The notes beneath the pieces are model-generated. The model made no database searches. It had not been told where the DNA came from and saw only the letters and a list, made by a program, of their open reading frames with translations. The translations under genes and the position numbers were made by a program. From assembly GCF_001039355.2 (NCBI RefSeq), contig NW_019775506.1, positions 190,995 to 254,994 on the forward strand: a DNA stretch of 64,000 nucleotides, in the 5' to 3' direction. The stretch is from Lingula anatina (taxonomy: Eukaryota; Brachiopoda; Lingulata; Lingulida; Lingulidae). Positions 1 through 13,681 of this stretch are shown in pieces (the stretch's first letter is position 1; every line of letters begins with the position of its first letter).

Positions 1-232
1 TATCCACCTATGGGTCGTCAGATTCTTTTTAAACTTTCCAGTTTGATGCTCAGTGTTACAGACCAAAACAGCCCGAACATAAAAAAACACAAACAACAAC
101 TAATTTAACTATGAATATAATATATTACAAACAATGAACATACACTACATACACTAACTAATACTATCATGTTGCATAAACTTAAACATTTGTCAAATAC
201 AGTTAAATTCTAACAGATTCTTAGACAGTTAA

Positions 233-436
233 GTTTTGAAAAGGCAATGTCACAGTTTTCCGAGTCCTTATCTGTTGAACGTTCCTTCTGATAGTGAGGG
301 GTTTTGAAGACGCAATGTCACCGTTTTTCCATGTCCTTATCTGTTGAACGATCCTCCTGATAGTGTGGGGTTTTGAAGACGCAATGTCACCGTTTTCCAT
401 GTCCTTATCTGTTGAACGATCTTCCTGATAGTGTGG
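233..436. repeat. 68-bp tandem repeat, three copies
   Basis: Three head-to-tail units of 67-69 bp begin at 233, 301 and 370. Each runs from GTTTTGAA to GATAGTG(A/T)GG and differs from the others by a few substitutions. The open frames here are by-products of the repeat period and no gene is supported. Confidence 0.85.
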
Positions 437-1039
437 CCTCACAAAGTACAGTTAATAAAGTACAGTTTTGGTACTGTAAAAGTGTTACACACTGTTCACA
501 CTCACGTGTTGCATCAGTTCATGTTCTCCGGAGTCTCGCACTTAATGACAGTCCCGCACTTCATTTACATAATACAAGTATGCAGGCACATACGGTAATT
601 ACTCATAAAAATTAAACAGCAAATTAGCTTTACTAAAATAATAAACACAATAACGTCACATCAGGTAGTTAAGATAATTTTAAGAAAACAAAAACAAAGG
701 GTCACCAGTCTAATTTTTTCTCACAGCTAACTTAAATTTCCAGAAAAACAGGCATTTTTGGCTTTTTCAAGCTTTTTCTTCAACCTTGAGTAAAATTTTG
801 CCCATTTGCCATAAAGTAAGGCTGGTGACCCTATGTTTTTTCTTTTTCTTAAAGATAACCTGAACATCAAATCTGGAAAGTTTAAAAAAACTGACGACCG
901 CTTTTTTCACAAAATTAATTTTAATGAAAAAGGGATAAAACAAGCGTTTTATGAAGGGTATTTACCCCTATGCATACCTCTCTTGTGAGATAATCATTTA
1001 AAACTATTATCAAGGTTATGATTAAGGTTATAAGGTTAA
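437..1039. other. spacer with no recognised gene
   Basis: AT-rich DNA. Only short frames with no family resemblance are present, and I see no splice-linked coding exon. Confidence 0.5.
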
Positions 1040-1320
1040 GGTTGACCCAATGTTGAGATCCAGTTGATATGTCAATATTGACAAAGGGTTTACAAATACA
1101 GGTTGATTCAATGTTGAAATCCTGTTGATCTATCAACATTGAAAATTGATTGACAAAGAAAGGTTAAATCAATGTTGAGACCCTGTTGATCTATCAACAT
1201 TGACAATTGGTTGACAAGAAAAGGTTGATTCAATGTTGAGATCTTGTTGATCTATCAATATTGATGGATCAACAATATCTCAACCTATCCTCAATGTTGA
1301 ATCAACGTTGAGTGCCCGCT
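1040..1320. repeat. 61-bp tandem repeat, four copies, with a conserved-looking end
   Basis: Units start at 1040, 1101, 1162 and 1223, a constant 61-bp period. Each contains GGTTGA..CAATGTTGAGATC..GTTGATCTATCAA. The array is followed by a block rich in the inverted words CAACATTG/CAATGTTG, ending at about 1320 with GAGTGCCCGCTGGG. An internal tandem repeat plus a distinct short terminus suggests the core of a non-autonomous mobile element, but I could not define both ends. Confidence 0.75.
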
Positions 1321-3693
1321 GGGTTAGTACTTGGATTGTCTATTCTGAATGGCCCCAAAGTTACACTGTTGTAACAAACCATGTTCACAAATAAAGAAAT
1401 ACACTGCCAAAAAAATCACTATATCTGCAAATTAAAAAAAATCATAAAATATAATATGAAAATTGATTGAAATAAAACTATGGACAAGTTCCAAGTTGAT
1501 CTGCTTGTTAACTGAGACACAGATCAAATATGGCATGACCCACTTGAATGCATGCTGCTTGATCCCCTACAGGGACCCCATATGCAATCCTCTGCCTTTG
1601 CATGGATGGATGGGTGTGGTTACGATGCAGGGAATCCATTAGGGTGGCATGTTTTCAAGTCTGTGCGACTAGTGACTTTGTAATACCTAGTGCCTCTGTG
1701 TAATGATTCTGAAAATAATAAAATTGGTGAAAAAAGACTCACTGACCTACTTTGCAGCTTTTATATGTCTTTTGATACATGAATTTTACTCCACGATGTA
1801 CGCTTCGTGTGCCTATGTGCACGATCAAACCTCTACTATGCTTCAATTTCATAATTATTATACTAATATAAATGTTGTTCCACAGGAAGCTCAGACACCA
1901 ATTTGCCCACTGGATGGCCTTTTTTATCATTTACAGTTTTAATTCGGTTTAGAAGCACAAAAAATGAAAAGCATGCTACACAACGCATGACCTAATTTCG
2001 GTATGAAATTAGTAGTGCAAACAATGATTTCTTACTGCTGCAAACACCTTCAAAGGCACAAAAGCAGATTTCATTCATATTACAGGCTGAGAAAGTTACA
2101 TCTTATCTAAAAAAATTCACAGGCATTCCATTATTTGCAAACACAGGGAAAGTTACCATGTTTCAATAAGACAAACATCATGTGACCTGTTTCGATGTCA
2201 TTTAGAGTGTGAAGTCAGCAGTAAAATCTACTTCATGTATGATTTATCAGACGTATTTGGTGTATATTCTTGTGTGATTCGATATAAAACCTCTTAGCCT
2301 TATGGGCTCTGTCATTTGCATTCAACTAACTTAAAAAAGAGTTTGGCAAGCAACAATTAATGCATATTGCCTTCATATGCGGTAGGCCTATCAAAAGTTG
2401 CTTCCACAGTAGCCGTTTCTATATGATACTTAGACAGTTTGGTTGGCTTAAACATATAAGAATTAAGTAGCACTTTGTGTTTGAAAATGTGATTTTTTTG
2501 ATAAGGGCTAATTGACTGACACAGCAAGTGTTGGAAATGAGTTTTATGTCAGTGCAGTGCAGTGCTATGCATACCATGCCAGTTTTAGTCCATAAAGCTT
2601 TGATGTATAATCTTTGTGGGTTCCACAAAAAATGAAGGTGATTTAGAATATTAAAGTTTGTAATATTCTTGGTGGATCTTCCTCCTTGTCTGCTGAAAAA
2701 TCTCTTTCTTTAGCCTCCAATTTGTTGTAATGCTGACTGTCTACTTCACTTTCAGAATCTGTGGAGTCTACTGAATATTGTACCATTTATTCAAACTCGT
2801 ATAGGAAAATTTTGAGTTCATTGACTATGCCTTCCATCCAAATGATTCAAATTTGCTCAAGCCATTCAAATGCAGCATTTTATACTAGTTGCGATAACCA
2901 TAATTAAATGCTAGTTAAAAAATTGAATAGAGCTAGGAACCTAGCTGACTTCATGAGGATTAAAACCGCACAGATAAGAGAGGTGAATGGGGCTGAACTG
3001 TTACCAGGAGTTTGAAAAGTCATCTTACAGTTAGATAAGTTCAAAATTTACAAAATGAATCCAATTTGTGTATTTTGATACAGATATCATTAGTTGAGCA
3101 TATTTTCTCAAGAATATGCTCCGTTTAAGCAATTGAGGCTGTTTCAGTACCTCTCCAGGAAGTGTAATACTGATTTTAAACAGAAATGAAAACAATAAAA
3201 ACTTCAAAAACCTATAAATATAACATCATATTGTTGGTATTTTTAACTGTTATCAATCCATTTTATCTAAAAAACAAAAACAAATATATATATATTCTTT
3301 TTTTTTCAAGAAAAATGATTTTAAATTCTAACAATTGTAATTATATGTTAATGGTATTAAACAAATAACATGGTTGTGCATTACATTTAAAACTATCACA
3401 CCAGCTCCACCCAACATTTTACTAGTAATGCAAAGGAGGGGACACCTCATATTATCAATTAGCCATGCTGAGTAAAGACTGATCAGGCAATTTAAAACTA
3501 GATATCTCTAAAAAATATTTCCAGTCTGACCAACATCAACTATGAGTTCATCGTACTAAAACAAATAGCAAAGATGTGAGTTTAAAAATTCCAAATCAGC
3601 TTCATATAATGGGTTGTTATATATAAAAAGTGCCCTCATTGTTTAATTGTTCAACCATATTAAAAAGAGAGCAATTGGGCATTTTCAGACTTA
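1321..3693. other. spacer, nothing recognised
   Basis: AT-rich DNA with only short random-looking frames. Earlier exons of the RNF213-like gene could lie here or before the window, but I could not identify one. Confidence 0.4.
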
Positions 3694-3950
3694 GGCTGCG
3701 TTCACATGAAAAATCTATTTTTTAAAAATCTAAAAATCTTTTTGTGGTATCTTGTGATCAAGGTCTGTGCCCTGAATACCCTGTGGCGTAATTACTGGCA
3801 GCGCTGAGAATTAATTACAGCTTTGGAAGTAACTGGCTCATGCTGCCCGTAATTATGCCGTGGGGTATTCATGGCACAGACTGTGATCATAAGATACTGC
3901 AAATAGATTTAAAGATTTTTAGAAAATAGATTTTTCATATGAACGCAGCC
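3694..3950. mobile_element. fold-back MITE (257 bp) with TTA target duplication
   Basis: The termini GGCTGCGTTCAC and GTGAACGCAGCC-like (GAACGCAGCC) are inverted repeats, and the pairing continues for roughly 115 bp on each side, so almost the whole element is palindromic. Both ends are flanked by TTA (3691-3693 and 3951-3953). Short size, long inverted repeats and a 3-bp TTA duplication fit the PIF/Harbinger type of MITE. No transposase is encoded, so it would have been moved in trans. Confidence 0.8.
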
Positions 3951-4531
3951 TTAAATATCTCTTAGAAATTGATTTCAAATTCTTTATCATCAACAATACA
4001 ATAATGATACCAAAACAAACAACAGAGATTTTGGTTTAAAATCAGCTCCAATGAAGAACATCAGTTATTATAAATAACAGTGGGAGTGAAAATGTATATG
4101 CTGATGTGAATATGTCAGCCATTATTATCGCCGATTAACAAAAGCTACAAAATTACACAAAAATACTTACAATACTCCACTGAATACTTCCAATGCAGCT
4201 CCTATCTTTTGTTTTTCAAAAGACTCATAATAAACAGAAAAAATGTGACGAAACACATGGCTGTGTTAACTCACTTAACCATAGCAAATCTACCTGTGCA
4301 TTTGAAAATGAGACCCTTCTAATCCATAAGCATCATGGTGGGAGGCTTTCCTTTGTAGTTTGAGCATGATTCCCATCCTCTTTATTTTGAATGTTAGAGC
4401 ATATATAGTTGATCATCTCTCCTAATATCTTTTTTTCAGGGGATCAGTTATATTGGAAAATGTGTATTTAATATAAAATGTAAGAAAATTAAAAGGATTG
4501 TAAGTGGCTTGAATTTTCTTACAGAAGAAGA

Positions 4532-6324
4532 ATGTTCATTTTAACAACTGCATTTCAGGTTCTACACAAGCAGTTCATCATTCAAATACCTGATGTTGTG
4601 GGTCAATTAGAAGGAGTAGTGCTGAAAAGTGACTTACCTGAACTGAGCGATACAAATCTTCACCAAATTGAGGAAAATTCAAACATTTGGACCTCTTATG
4701 AAATACCAGTTCCCATAAACAAAGAAGAAATATGTTATTCATATGAAATAAAATGCAAAGTAGGATGGAAAGTGTGGAAGAACAAAGTTGTTACAGAAAG
4801 TAGAACACGAAAGGTCCGCCCATGCATTAAGCAGCGAGATGTTTTTATTTTACCAGATATTTCAAAATCTGCTCAACGGCAAGATCAGTTTAATGGAAAA
4901 CTGTGTTTATTTGAAAACATGCTTGCTGACAGAACAGAAACAAAGCAGTGTTTAATTGAATGTGAAGAGATGGACTTCCCAGGGAATTTATCAAGAGAGG
5001 AAAGTGGGGAGTTATGCAAGTGGACAATGCATTTCATAGAGAAACATGAGAAACACAAGTACAGCACAGGAAAAATCTTGGTGGCTTACCTTGTTGCAGT
5101 GAGAAGTTTAAAGTATTCACAATCATCAAGAAAGCTGCTTGATAATAGAAGTGCAATGCTTATCATTGGAAAGTTGAAATCTTGCACTGTTGCTGACATA
5201 CCAGAGAGTTACATGGGTATGGTTGAAAGACTAGCAGTGGAACTTTGCCAGCTTGCTTTTAGCAACAAAAGTACTTTGTTGCACTTAATTGACAATTTTA
5301 ACCACCTGTTGGGCATGGAAACCATCATTAACATTATTTCTTCACGTGGGGGAGAATTTTGTTCTCCATTTGATACAACAGAAAACAAAAAACTATTTGA
5401 AACTGTGATGTCTAGACTGACTGCTTCAGATGTTGCACCCAGACACCTCAAATGTTTGTTTGAGAAACTTATTTCTCAGTGTGTTAGTCCTTTAGACTTG
5501 TTGTTTTTTAAAGATGAGTGCATTGGCTGGTCTTGTGATGAATCACTGATAAATGACTGCATGAAGCTTACAAGGACCCGCATGGTGATTGCATTAAAAG
5601 AATTCACTAAGCAAAATTACAGTCCAGAAAAACTGAAAGAAGTTTTTAACTTGTGGTGCAAAGTTAGAGATGATGATATGATATGCAATCCAGAGATACA
5701 ATGCATTTTTGAAGATAGCATCTTTAGGAAACTACAGTCTCAGAGAGTTGCCGATACAATTTGGAAAGATGACACAGCAGAGAAACTGCAGGCCTTTATA
5801 ATGGAATCCAAAGTGTTTCTGTGTGAAGAAAAAGGTTATGACATGCTTTTACTTTTATCAAAAAGTAAGCACCAATGTCTTCATGCTCTTGTTCCAAGTA
5901 TTTTAGCAACAGACAAATTTACCAGGTTGTCACAAGATAAATTGGAAAAAGTCACACAAACTTGGTTGAAGATGGCATCAGAACACCATAGCAAGACTAA
6001 AGCTGGACCACTTTCAAAGCCATCTGATCGTATCCTGTACATATACCAATATCTTCTCCAAGCCATTGAGGTTCCATCTGTAAAGACCTGTGTCACTATG
6101 ACAGAAGACCTGGAAGCTTTTGTTAAGGGCATTATTCGTCAAATTGGCATATCTTCAGTTCTTGATAAGGCTCACAAGATGGATAACCTCCCTGATCATG
6201 CACAGTCTCTGTTTCGTGAACATGTCAAAGATATTATCAGAGCTGACTCCAGTGACTCTGGTGCATCTTTGGAGACAATCATTAAAGGCCTGAAAGGATC
6301 TGACATGCATCTGTACATTAACAG
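4532..6324 (+). CDS. RNF213-like protein, upstream exon (5' end incomplete)
   Basis: This exon codes for about 597 residues of the N-terminal arm of an RNF213-like giant AAA+ protein. Residues about 50-110 (...IPVPINKE..YSYEIKCK..W..R.VRP) resemble the carbohydrate-binding CBM20-like segment near the human RNF213 N-terminus; the remainder is a helical arm with no catalytic motif. The first ATG (4532) is provisional: a good acceptor lies just before it (TTTCTTACAG, ending 4524) and another at 4558 (GCATTTCAG), so the exon is probably internal and earlier exons are unidentified. The donor is ACAG|GTATGT after 6324. It stops after two bases of an Arg codon and joins in frame to the exon at 20457, the main evidence that the two belong to one gene. 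Confidence 0.75.
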
Positions 6325-8051
6325 GTATGTGCTGCATTTTTTCATATATTTTTACATAATTACATATTTCCTTCCATTTTGATATATAAAACATATATGT
6401 AAGACAGTTATTTCACACTGGTTTTCTTTTTTGATATACAGACAATCTTTGGGTCTGTATATATTCTGATGCATTCACTTATCTTCTGGTTGTTACTGTT
6501 GGTCACATCAGTTTTTACCCCATTACTGCCCAAACACATTTTTGTTTTGAAAGTATGAGGTTTCTTTCAAAATATCAGTATGATAAGTTTATTTTTACCA
6601 TTCCACCTTAATTGCCAAACCGTGATTTTCTTTTTCTTTAAGTTTAGGGAGCTTTAATTGGTTAAGAAGCTTATTCAGATTTTTTATGTACAGATCATCA
6701 GCTTGATCAGTTTATTTTTATTACTTCAAAGTATTTTTGAGAAATTTGCTATATAATTTTTTTTTTCAAATTTGCTGAGTGGGTTTATTTGGTAAAATTA
6801 CAGGTTCATTGTAGATATCAGCATATTCAGATTATTTTCATGAAAGTTATTTTTTGTCTTTAAAGTGGATTTTAATGACATTTGTCCTGTAAAGGCCAAT
6901 TTATTTTAGGACCATTCTGTGTTTTTTTAGCAGTTTTGGAAGGACATTTGACACTTCAAATGAAAATTTGAAAAAAGTAAAAAAAGTTGGGAGGCCCACT
7001 TTTGGTATGTTTATTTCTCTATATGTGAGTAATGTTTAGGTAAAAAAAGGATTGAAAAAGTTAAGGACAAATAGTAAAAATTAGTAAGGACATGAACTTC
7101 AACTTTAACACCAAAACTCTGCTCCGTCTTTGGAGATACTTTTAAAATCAAAGCAAAATATGAATATTTGATTATTTTACTTTCTAAATGTGTGTAAAGT
7201 GTTTTTGAAAAATATTTAATTTGAAAATTTTGCATATATAAAAATCAAGTATACCGTGTAGCTATTAAGTAACCAAACTACATGTGCACGCAAGATCGAT
7301 AACTGATTTAATTTCCATAAGATTACCACCTGCCCCCTTCCTTATACAGTTGCAGGATTAATTTTGAGGACACTTTAATAGCCTTGGTTTATAATCCTTA
7401 TGGTAGTTAAACGACTATTATCGGTGCGTTAATTTTAGGGAATTAAACCTTAAGCCGTTGGGACCCAGCAGCGATAAATACTACTCTAACTCGGCCTAAA
7501 TTTACTCAGCTCGCTTTTAGCCACCCACTGTGAGCAGGACACCATCATCAATAGAAAAGTATTCCTGCACTTTCATTTAGATAAACAGGGTGATAAACCC
7601 GATGGGGTGAACGGGGTGAAAATACCGGCCTTTGTAAGAACAATAGCAGCCCGCGGATCGCATCGCGTATTTCTCGAATTAAATGCTCTCAAATTGCCTT
7701 ATACTGTTGAATAACCACGAAGAAAAAATCAATAACTGAAAGTCCTGGCATAATCCCACCTTTTATAATACTTTTTTTTACATTTCAAATGACGAACATT
7801 TTGCTGTTGCGAAACACGCTAATAAAAATTACGCACTATCTTTCCCGACTTGCGTTTATTCAGTTTGATGCACTATAAAATTAAGAAATTTAAATGTTAC
7901 AATTATATCATTGTCAAGGTATTTAATTTCAATTTTGAAATAAATAGTGTATGTATCACAACTGCATAAATTTTCATAATTATTCTAGTCGTACACCATG
8001 ATACACCGCAGTAGGGTTATAAGATTGCAGTCATTTTAATTATTCGTATGA

Positions 8052-8436
8052 CAAACAAACTGCCAAATTATGAAAGTGGACACCTTCCGGACCTCCATAC
8101 ATACGGCACCTGGCAAAGCTGATAGACAAAAAGGCAATTTTAACATTTTCAGCGCGAGATCGTTTGCAATCCGAGAGAGACGAGGAGGCAATTGTCATAT
8201 CTGCTAAAAAGACTTCGTTAGCCAAAGAGCAAGACGGGAACGCAAGTTTTGTATCGTCAGCGGGAGATCGTTCCCAATCCGAGTGAAACGATAATGCAAT
8301 TCTCATATCCGTTCAATAACTCCCGTTTGCGGAAGATCGTCAGCCGGAGATCGTTCTCGATCTAAGCGAGACAAAGAGGCAATTTTCATATTCATTCATG
8401 GGAATTGGTTCAAAAAAGAGTGTCAGCGCCAGATCG
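8052..8436. repeat. dispersed repeat with internal AGATCG units, copy 1
   Basis: This copy shares a collinear run of about 300 bp with 13682-13982 (GACACCTTCC.GACCT.CATACATACGGCACCTG and onward). Inside it the motif AGATCGTT recurs at 8157, 8265, 8348 and 8431, spacings of 108, 83 and 83 bp, each followed by a GA-rich stretch and GGCAATT.TCATAT. Its family is not known to me. Confidence 0.75.
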
Positions 8437-8756
8437 TTATCGATTGTTATTAACCCTCCCTTCCCATTGAAATTTATTATTTTATAAAATATTTTTCACT
8501 TCATCACACTCCCACCCCATTTTGGACAGCCTGTATCCCAATCCTAGAAAAAAGGCTTGGTTCTGGGTGAAATGATGTAATTGAACTTAATTGAATAGCC
8601 GCAATGTATTTAATTTTATCTGATGATTTTATTACTGGTGAAAACTGAGCTATGATATTTGGCGAATTTAATTTATTTTAAATTTACATTTAACCGTACC
8701 TGGGAATTTTGAAAATCTGTGCTTAGAATTCTAAAAGGTCAGGTTACGCCCCTGAT

Positions 8757-9780
8757 CCTTAACCTACCCCTCGCTGGTTAATTAGTACCACCAGCGTGTA
8801 CGCTGGCGGTATTCATGGTTTTAGTCCCGACCCGTCTCGTCCGGCTNCTTTGCATATTTTCTGGCCTCTCATATCTTTAAAACTAGCAGAGATGTGCCCC
8901 TTGTTGCCCCTAGGTTTTCTCTTTTGTCAGCATGCATATATGCACCATTGACAACACTTTTCAAGGAAAACCAATAGGCCTTTTGTCTAGAGAATACAGG
9001 AGTGATCAAGGGTAGGAAAATGAAAGTCAATTCGAAAATCTGCTTGATTGTACCATTTTTAGTTATATTTTTTGCATATTTTAAGAACTCTTATTGATTG
9101 CATCTTATAGAGCTTGTCAAGCACAAGACTGGTGATGGTGTCCCTTTTTGGAGGGGGGGGGGGTCCATACGAATGCGCTTACTCCAGCTGGTGGTACAAT
9201 ATCCGGAGGCGGTATCGCCTCTCTGATCCTCTAGTTACTAGTTTACTTAACATCACAAAATGCAGTAGATCACTTTCCTGAAACCGCACTAATACGTGTA
9301 TCAACAGATTTGCTCGCGGGGTTTATGTAAAGGGTGGTTGATTTTAACTTGTGTAAAGGCAATGCTTAGGTTTTGCGTAGCTCGTGAAGTTTATATGCAC
9401 TTTTTCTCAAAAATGTTTTAACATGTCCTGCCCCACCAGCCAGCTTTTGTTCATTACATCCTGGATATAGCGGTTTCGTTCGTGTCTCTCAAATATATGA
9501 GTCGTCGTAGAAACTTTCAAAACTTTACTTGCTTCATGAAAGTCTGCCCTTCCACATCAAAGTCGAACATTCTGCGTGTGTTGCTAGACTTTGCTTTGAT
9601 TATTTTCAGCGACACAAGTTGAGAGAAGTCTTATCCGCCCTGACGCGTAAACAAGAGTTGCAGCTCTTTGTTAGTTACGAGCTAATTGCACTCTTAACCT
9701 ACCCCTCGCTGGTTAATTACTAGTTTAGTAAACAGTACAAAACGCAGTACAAAACAAAGATCACTTTCCTAAAACAGAAA
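8757..9780. repeat. partial direct duplication flanking the 450-bp insertion
   Basis: A segment containing TTAACCTACCCCTCGCTGG, and, after the insertion, GATCACTTTCCT.AAAC, is present at 8757-9292 and again at 9691-9774. The copies have diverged and only their central part still aligns. Confidence 0.55.
8785..9234. mobile_element. 450-bp insertion defined by an unoccupied copy of its site
   Basis: The sequence CCTCGCTGGTTAATTA occurs at 8769-8784 and again at 9704-9719. In the second copy it runs directly into CTAGTTTA. In the first copy 450 bp intervene before TTACTAGTTTAC resumes at 9235, giving a TTA duplication (8782-8784, 9235-9237). The insert begins GTACCACCAGC, and its inverse GCTGGTGGTAC lies near the right end (9187-9197). 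A TTA-duplicating non-autonomous element is the best reading. No transposase is present. Confidence 0.55.
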
Positions 9781-12700
9781 AAAGCTCTGTATCAGTTCAT
9801 ATATGCTATCTCACCCATTATCACTACACAAATATGAGCGGTAGCTGTCGTGTGTACTGGGTAAGGGGGTGGCAGTGAAACATTTGTAATAAATATAGAT
9901 ACAAAGAATGTTCGCATCCTTCACCCCCTGGTAAATAATTACAAAATTGGGTTGATATGTATTGTAGGGTGGCGTTTCGTTATTGTTTTTATTATCTTAT
10001 CATTTTCCTTTGTGTGAACGTTCTTTGTCATGAAGTGCGTTGAGTCAGATGGTTTTATCCCCCGAATAGCTGAACGATTCACTGTCCATCTCATGCGTGT
10101 GGCAGTTGCTTTTTATATATATTTGTTTTAGATTTGTTAGCAATGTATGTATGTTACTTGGTATACGTTGCGGTGTACAGAATGTGGTCACAGACGTAAG
10201 TATTTGCATCGTGATAGACTGGGCATCGAGATCTAGGTGGAGAAGGCAAATTAGGTTAATAACGAAGTTTATGGCCATAGTAATTAGTGGTCGATTTCTC
10301 ACCTCATTCTCTTCAACCAGAGGTAGTTACAGATAACCATCGCCTGTCTTTATTTCAGGGACAATAGTGCTGGCTCATGAGAGCATTGATAGTTTCCTAC
10401 TCTTTTGTCACTTCCTCTTCCATTGTCTGCTGAGGTATGTCCGATGAATACCGATAAGGACAGAGACATCAGCACGCATATAACAATACTTCTGGAAGGC
10501 TCAAAATTATCACAGTTTATGTAATTTTATTTCAAAGATCAACTTAAAGATTGAAAGCACTCACTACCAACACTCGGAATTTGTACAAATACTTTTTTCG
10601 AAAAGAACTTTCTCAAACGGAATGTTGAGATGTTGGTATGTGCTTTGTAGGCTGTTGATTGAGATCGGGTTCAGCCCCGTTGTAAGAAAATATATGTTAT
10701 AGTGATCCAAAACTATGCGATATTATACTCATTTTTGCTTTATTCTTATTTAAGATATATTATAATAACACCTGTAGGTGAAATAAGAATGTAGTGATGA
10801 AAAAAAGTGGGAGGGAATACCAGAGGACTAGCGGACTCCTTATATAAAATAATGACAGGGAGAAAACCTGATGTGAGAGTGGCCTTTGTCTTCTGTCTTT
10901 CTTTCAAATTTTACTGCACTGCAGATACCAATGTTTCTAAGTCTTTGCTGAAGAATGCTGATACTGGTACGTGTTACTTTGGAACGCTTGACCCACGTAG
11001 CATCCTAGGGGTATTTAAGTTTTCACTGAGACAGGAAAAAAAAACAGAAGAAAAAATTGCTGAAGTGTTTCCTATTATTCATACTAATGAATCTGTTATC
11101 TGTTTGCCAAAAATCATTTTTGGTTTGACCACATTCTCTATTGTGTCTGTCTGAAGAGAAAAAAGGATACAGGGTATATATTAGAAGCGTTTTACTTGGA
11201 AAGAGGGTCTACCGTACTAGGATTAAGAATGTGAACATTTACCCCGTGGACCATTTGAAGATTACACTGCGATTAATGCGGTGGAAAATACAATAGAGAG
11301 AGTGTATAATGATAGGGTCGCTAAACGATTGTTGACGGCATATAGTAACTAGCCTAATCCCCTGGTCGCCTGGGTAGCCACGCCCCCTTAGAGTACTTAT
11401 GTAAACAAACGGTCCACCGTTGCGAACTATCCTTTTGGTCAACAGCTTCGCGCGTGCAGCTGGTTATGTATTTAGTGACACTATAGCTAACTGCATATAA
11501 ATTTGTGCTAGCCGTTATTTGATTCATTCTGCTGTGTCGGATGTTGTGGATCAGCCCACTGGTTCGTTGACTTATGTTTTTCTGAAGATTGATAGTGCAG
11601 ATTTTGAGTGCTTATAATTNTGTGTATGCGTACATGAAGAACAATTGCATTATTTTAAATAAGGTTTAATTACGTTTTGTTTACATTAATACAAACGCTG
11701 GATAATTTTTACAGAAAGTTAATTGTCCTTAAAACGTCCTATATTTATCAAATTTTCAGCAAGCAATAATCTGTAAAATGAAGCAAATAAAAACAAACAA
11801 TTTAAACACTGAAAATTCTTATGAAAATTAGGCTATTTAAGGGACCTTTTATTACTTTATATGAAAAACGGACCTATTTAAAACAACAACTTTTACCAGC
11901 AAGAAAATGTTGATAACAAAATAATACTGAACGTTGCATGCAGTGAATATGTTAGTTCGAATGTTAGTTTGATCTTTTTTTCCACAATTTAAAAGTTTAA
12001 CTTTTTTTAGTTTTAACTTGTTACTTAAAAGTCTAATTTAGTTTAATAGTGTAACCGAACAAATGTTGATTCCATGCAATTAATGGTTATAAAATTTAAG
12101 TTGTCTTTTAGGTGAAACATTAAAACAAAAATAGTGAGCAACATGGCAACATAAAAATGACCGCAAACAAACCAATAAATTAACACTGTCGTCGGATGAG
12201 GCATGTACGCCTACATGTGCTTACATCGTCTGAATTACCTTTGTAACCGTACTTGTAACCTGAAATTCAATTGGAAATAAAAGTGTAAAGTAAACGAAAA
12301 AAGGGCAGAGGTGCATAAGCACTTCTAACAGTTCTATCTAAAAGCTATAAAAAGCTAAAAGCTAAAAAATGGCGCCAATGAAATATCAGCCGCGTGCTCA
12401 AAGTCGACTCGACGCGGAACGTAGTTATTGTTTCGAAAATAAATTTTCTGTGAATGGTGGCCTGAAATGATGTTAACAGTGTTATATGAAGTTTTAAAGA
12501 ACATATTAAACCACGGCAGCATTAGTATATTCATACCAAGCAGACTCTGTGCATATACGCGAGTCATGTCCTGCAATGTGAGGGTCACGCTGTCGAGATC
12601 GCCCGGTAAACTGTTCAGGTAAAATTTTAGTAATGCTCGGCAAATCCATAATGAAATCAAGTCAATCAAGTTGTCTAGCGAGATATATGATGCAAGCACG

Positions 12701-13331
12701 TTCCACAAGGTTATAATTAACTGAAGCGATCTTATTAGCTGATTCAACGAGCCACGCGTCGTTTACCGGATTACATAACAAGCAAAGATAAAGTGGTGTT
12801 GGCGTCCCGCTGCGGCTTCAACAGCTTATTTTGACAAGGCTCGCGCTACGTGCTGGCTTGAGAAAAACATCATTGTTAAACCTTAATGCCGATGCGTTAA
12901 TTACTTATGGTCGCATTGTCTTTTTCCCACGGCGACCATTCATAAAAAGGGGGTGTAGTTAGGTATTAGACAAATCACCCCACGCGTTAGTGGTGCGTTG
13001 TCCTCTGACATAATCCATTACCTGTATTACTTTATTAATGTAATGCAACCAACGTGTAGCCACAAGTTAGAAGACGATGTGTTATTACTCACAGCAGTGG
13101 GAGGCTGCTACCCCTTCCTAGCAAGGAGTCAACACAGCAGCGCGTGAACCGTGCTTAATTAGGGGTTAGTGGCTGTCACTTATGATTAGCATTGTTCGTC
13201 TTGATTGCAGTACACATCCTACTCACTATTGGCATGCATGCCTCTTCTTAGAATGCTCTCTCTCTCAAACCTTTCCTTAGTCAGCCAAGGATGGAAACAT
13301 GTTTATCTGCTGACAAACTATGTCGGTGATA

Positions 13332-13362
<31 letters not shown>

Positions 13363-13363
13363 T
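13332..13363. repeat. (TTA)n microsatellite
   Basis: About ten uninterrupted TTA/ATT units. Confidence 0.9.
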
Positions 13364-13681
13364 TCAAAGATGGCTAGACGGCTTACCAATTTTTTTTTGG
13401 AAAAATGATATGTCTTGGCTTTTCAGGGCAGCCATGGACATTGTACACAATTTTCTTAGAGTAATTTAACGTACCCAGCTTTTATGATAGCGTCACAGTT
13501 GAATGGTACTACTTTAAAATGCATGCTGTTATTCAGTCATGATGAAACTACTTCCTAAAGCTTACAAAACACAATAAAATGTTTCCATTAACTTTAAAAT
13601 ACATATTCCACACCGTATGCTGCAGTGACAAGAGTGACCTTCATGCAGTATAAAACACGTTTAGGCCCTTAACGAACTCTT

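Noticed and set aside
233-436. CRISPR-like array
   Set aside because: The units are contiguous tandem copies without unique spacers, in an animal-type genome.
10807-11154. 115-codon plus-strand frame in the large intron
   Set aside because: Its composition is protein-like, but I could not match it to any family or link it by splicing to the flanking exons in frame.
12355-12747. 130-codon minus-strand frame in the large intron
   Set aside because: No recognisable domain, no poly(A) signal or splice partner seen; it may be transposon debris but cannot be supported as a gene.
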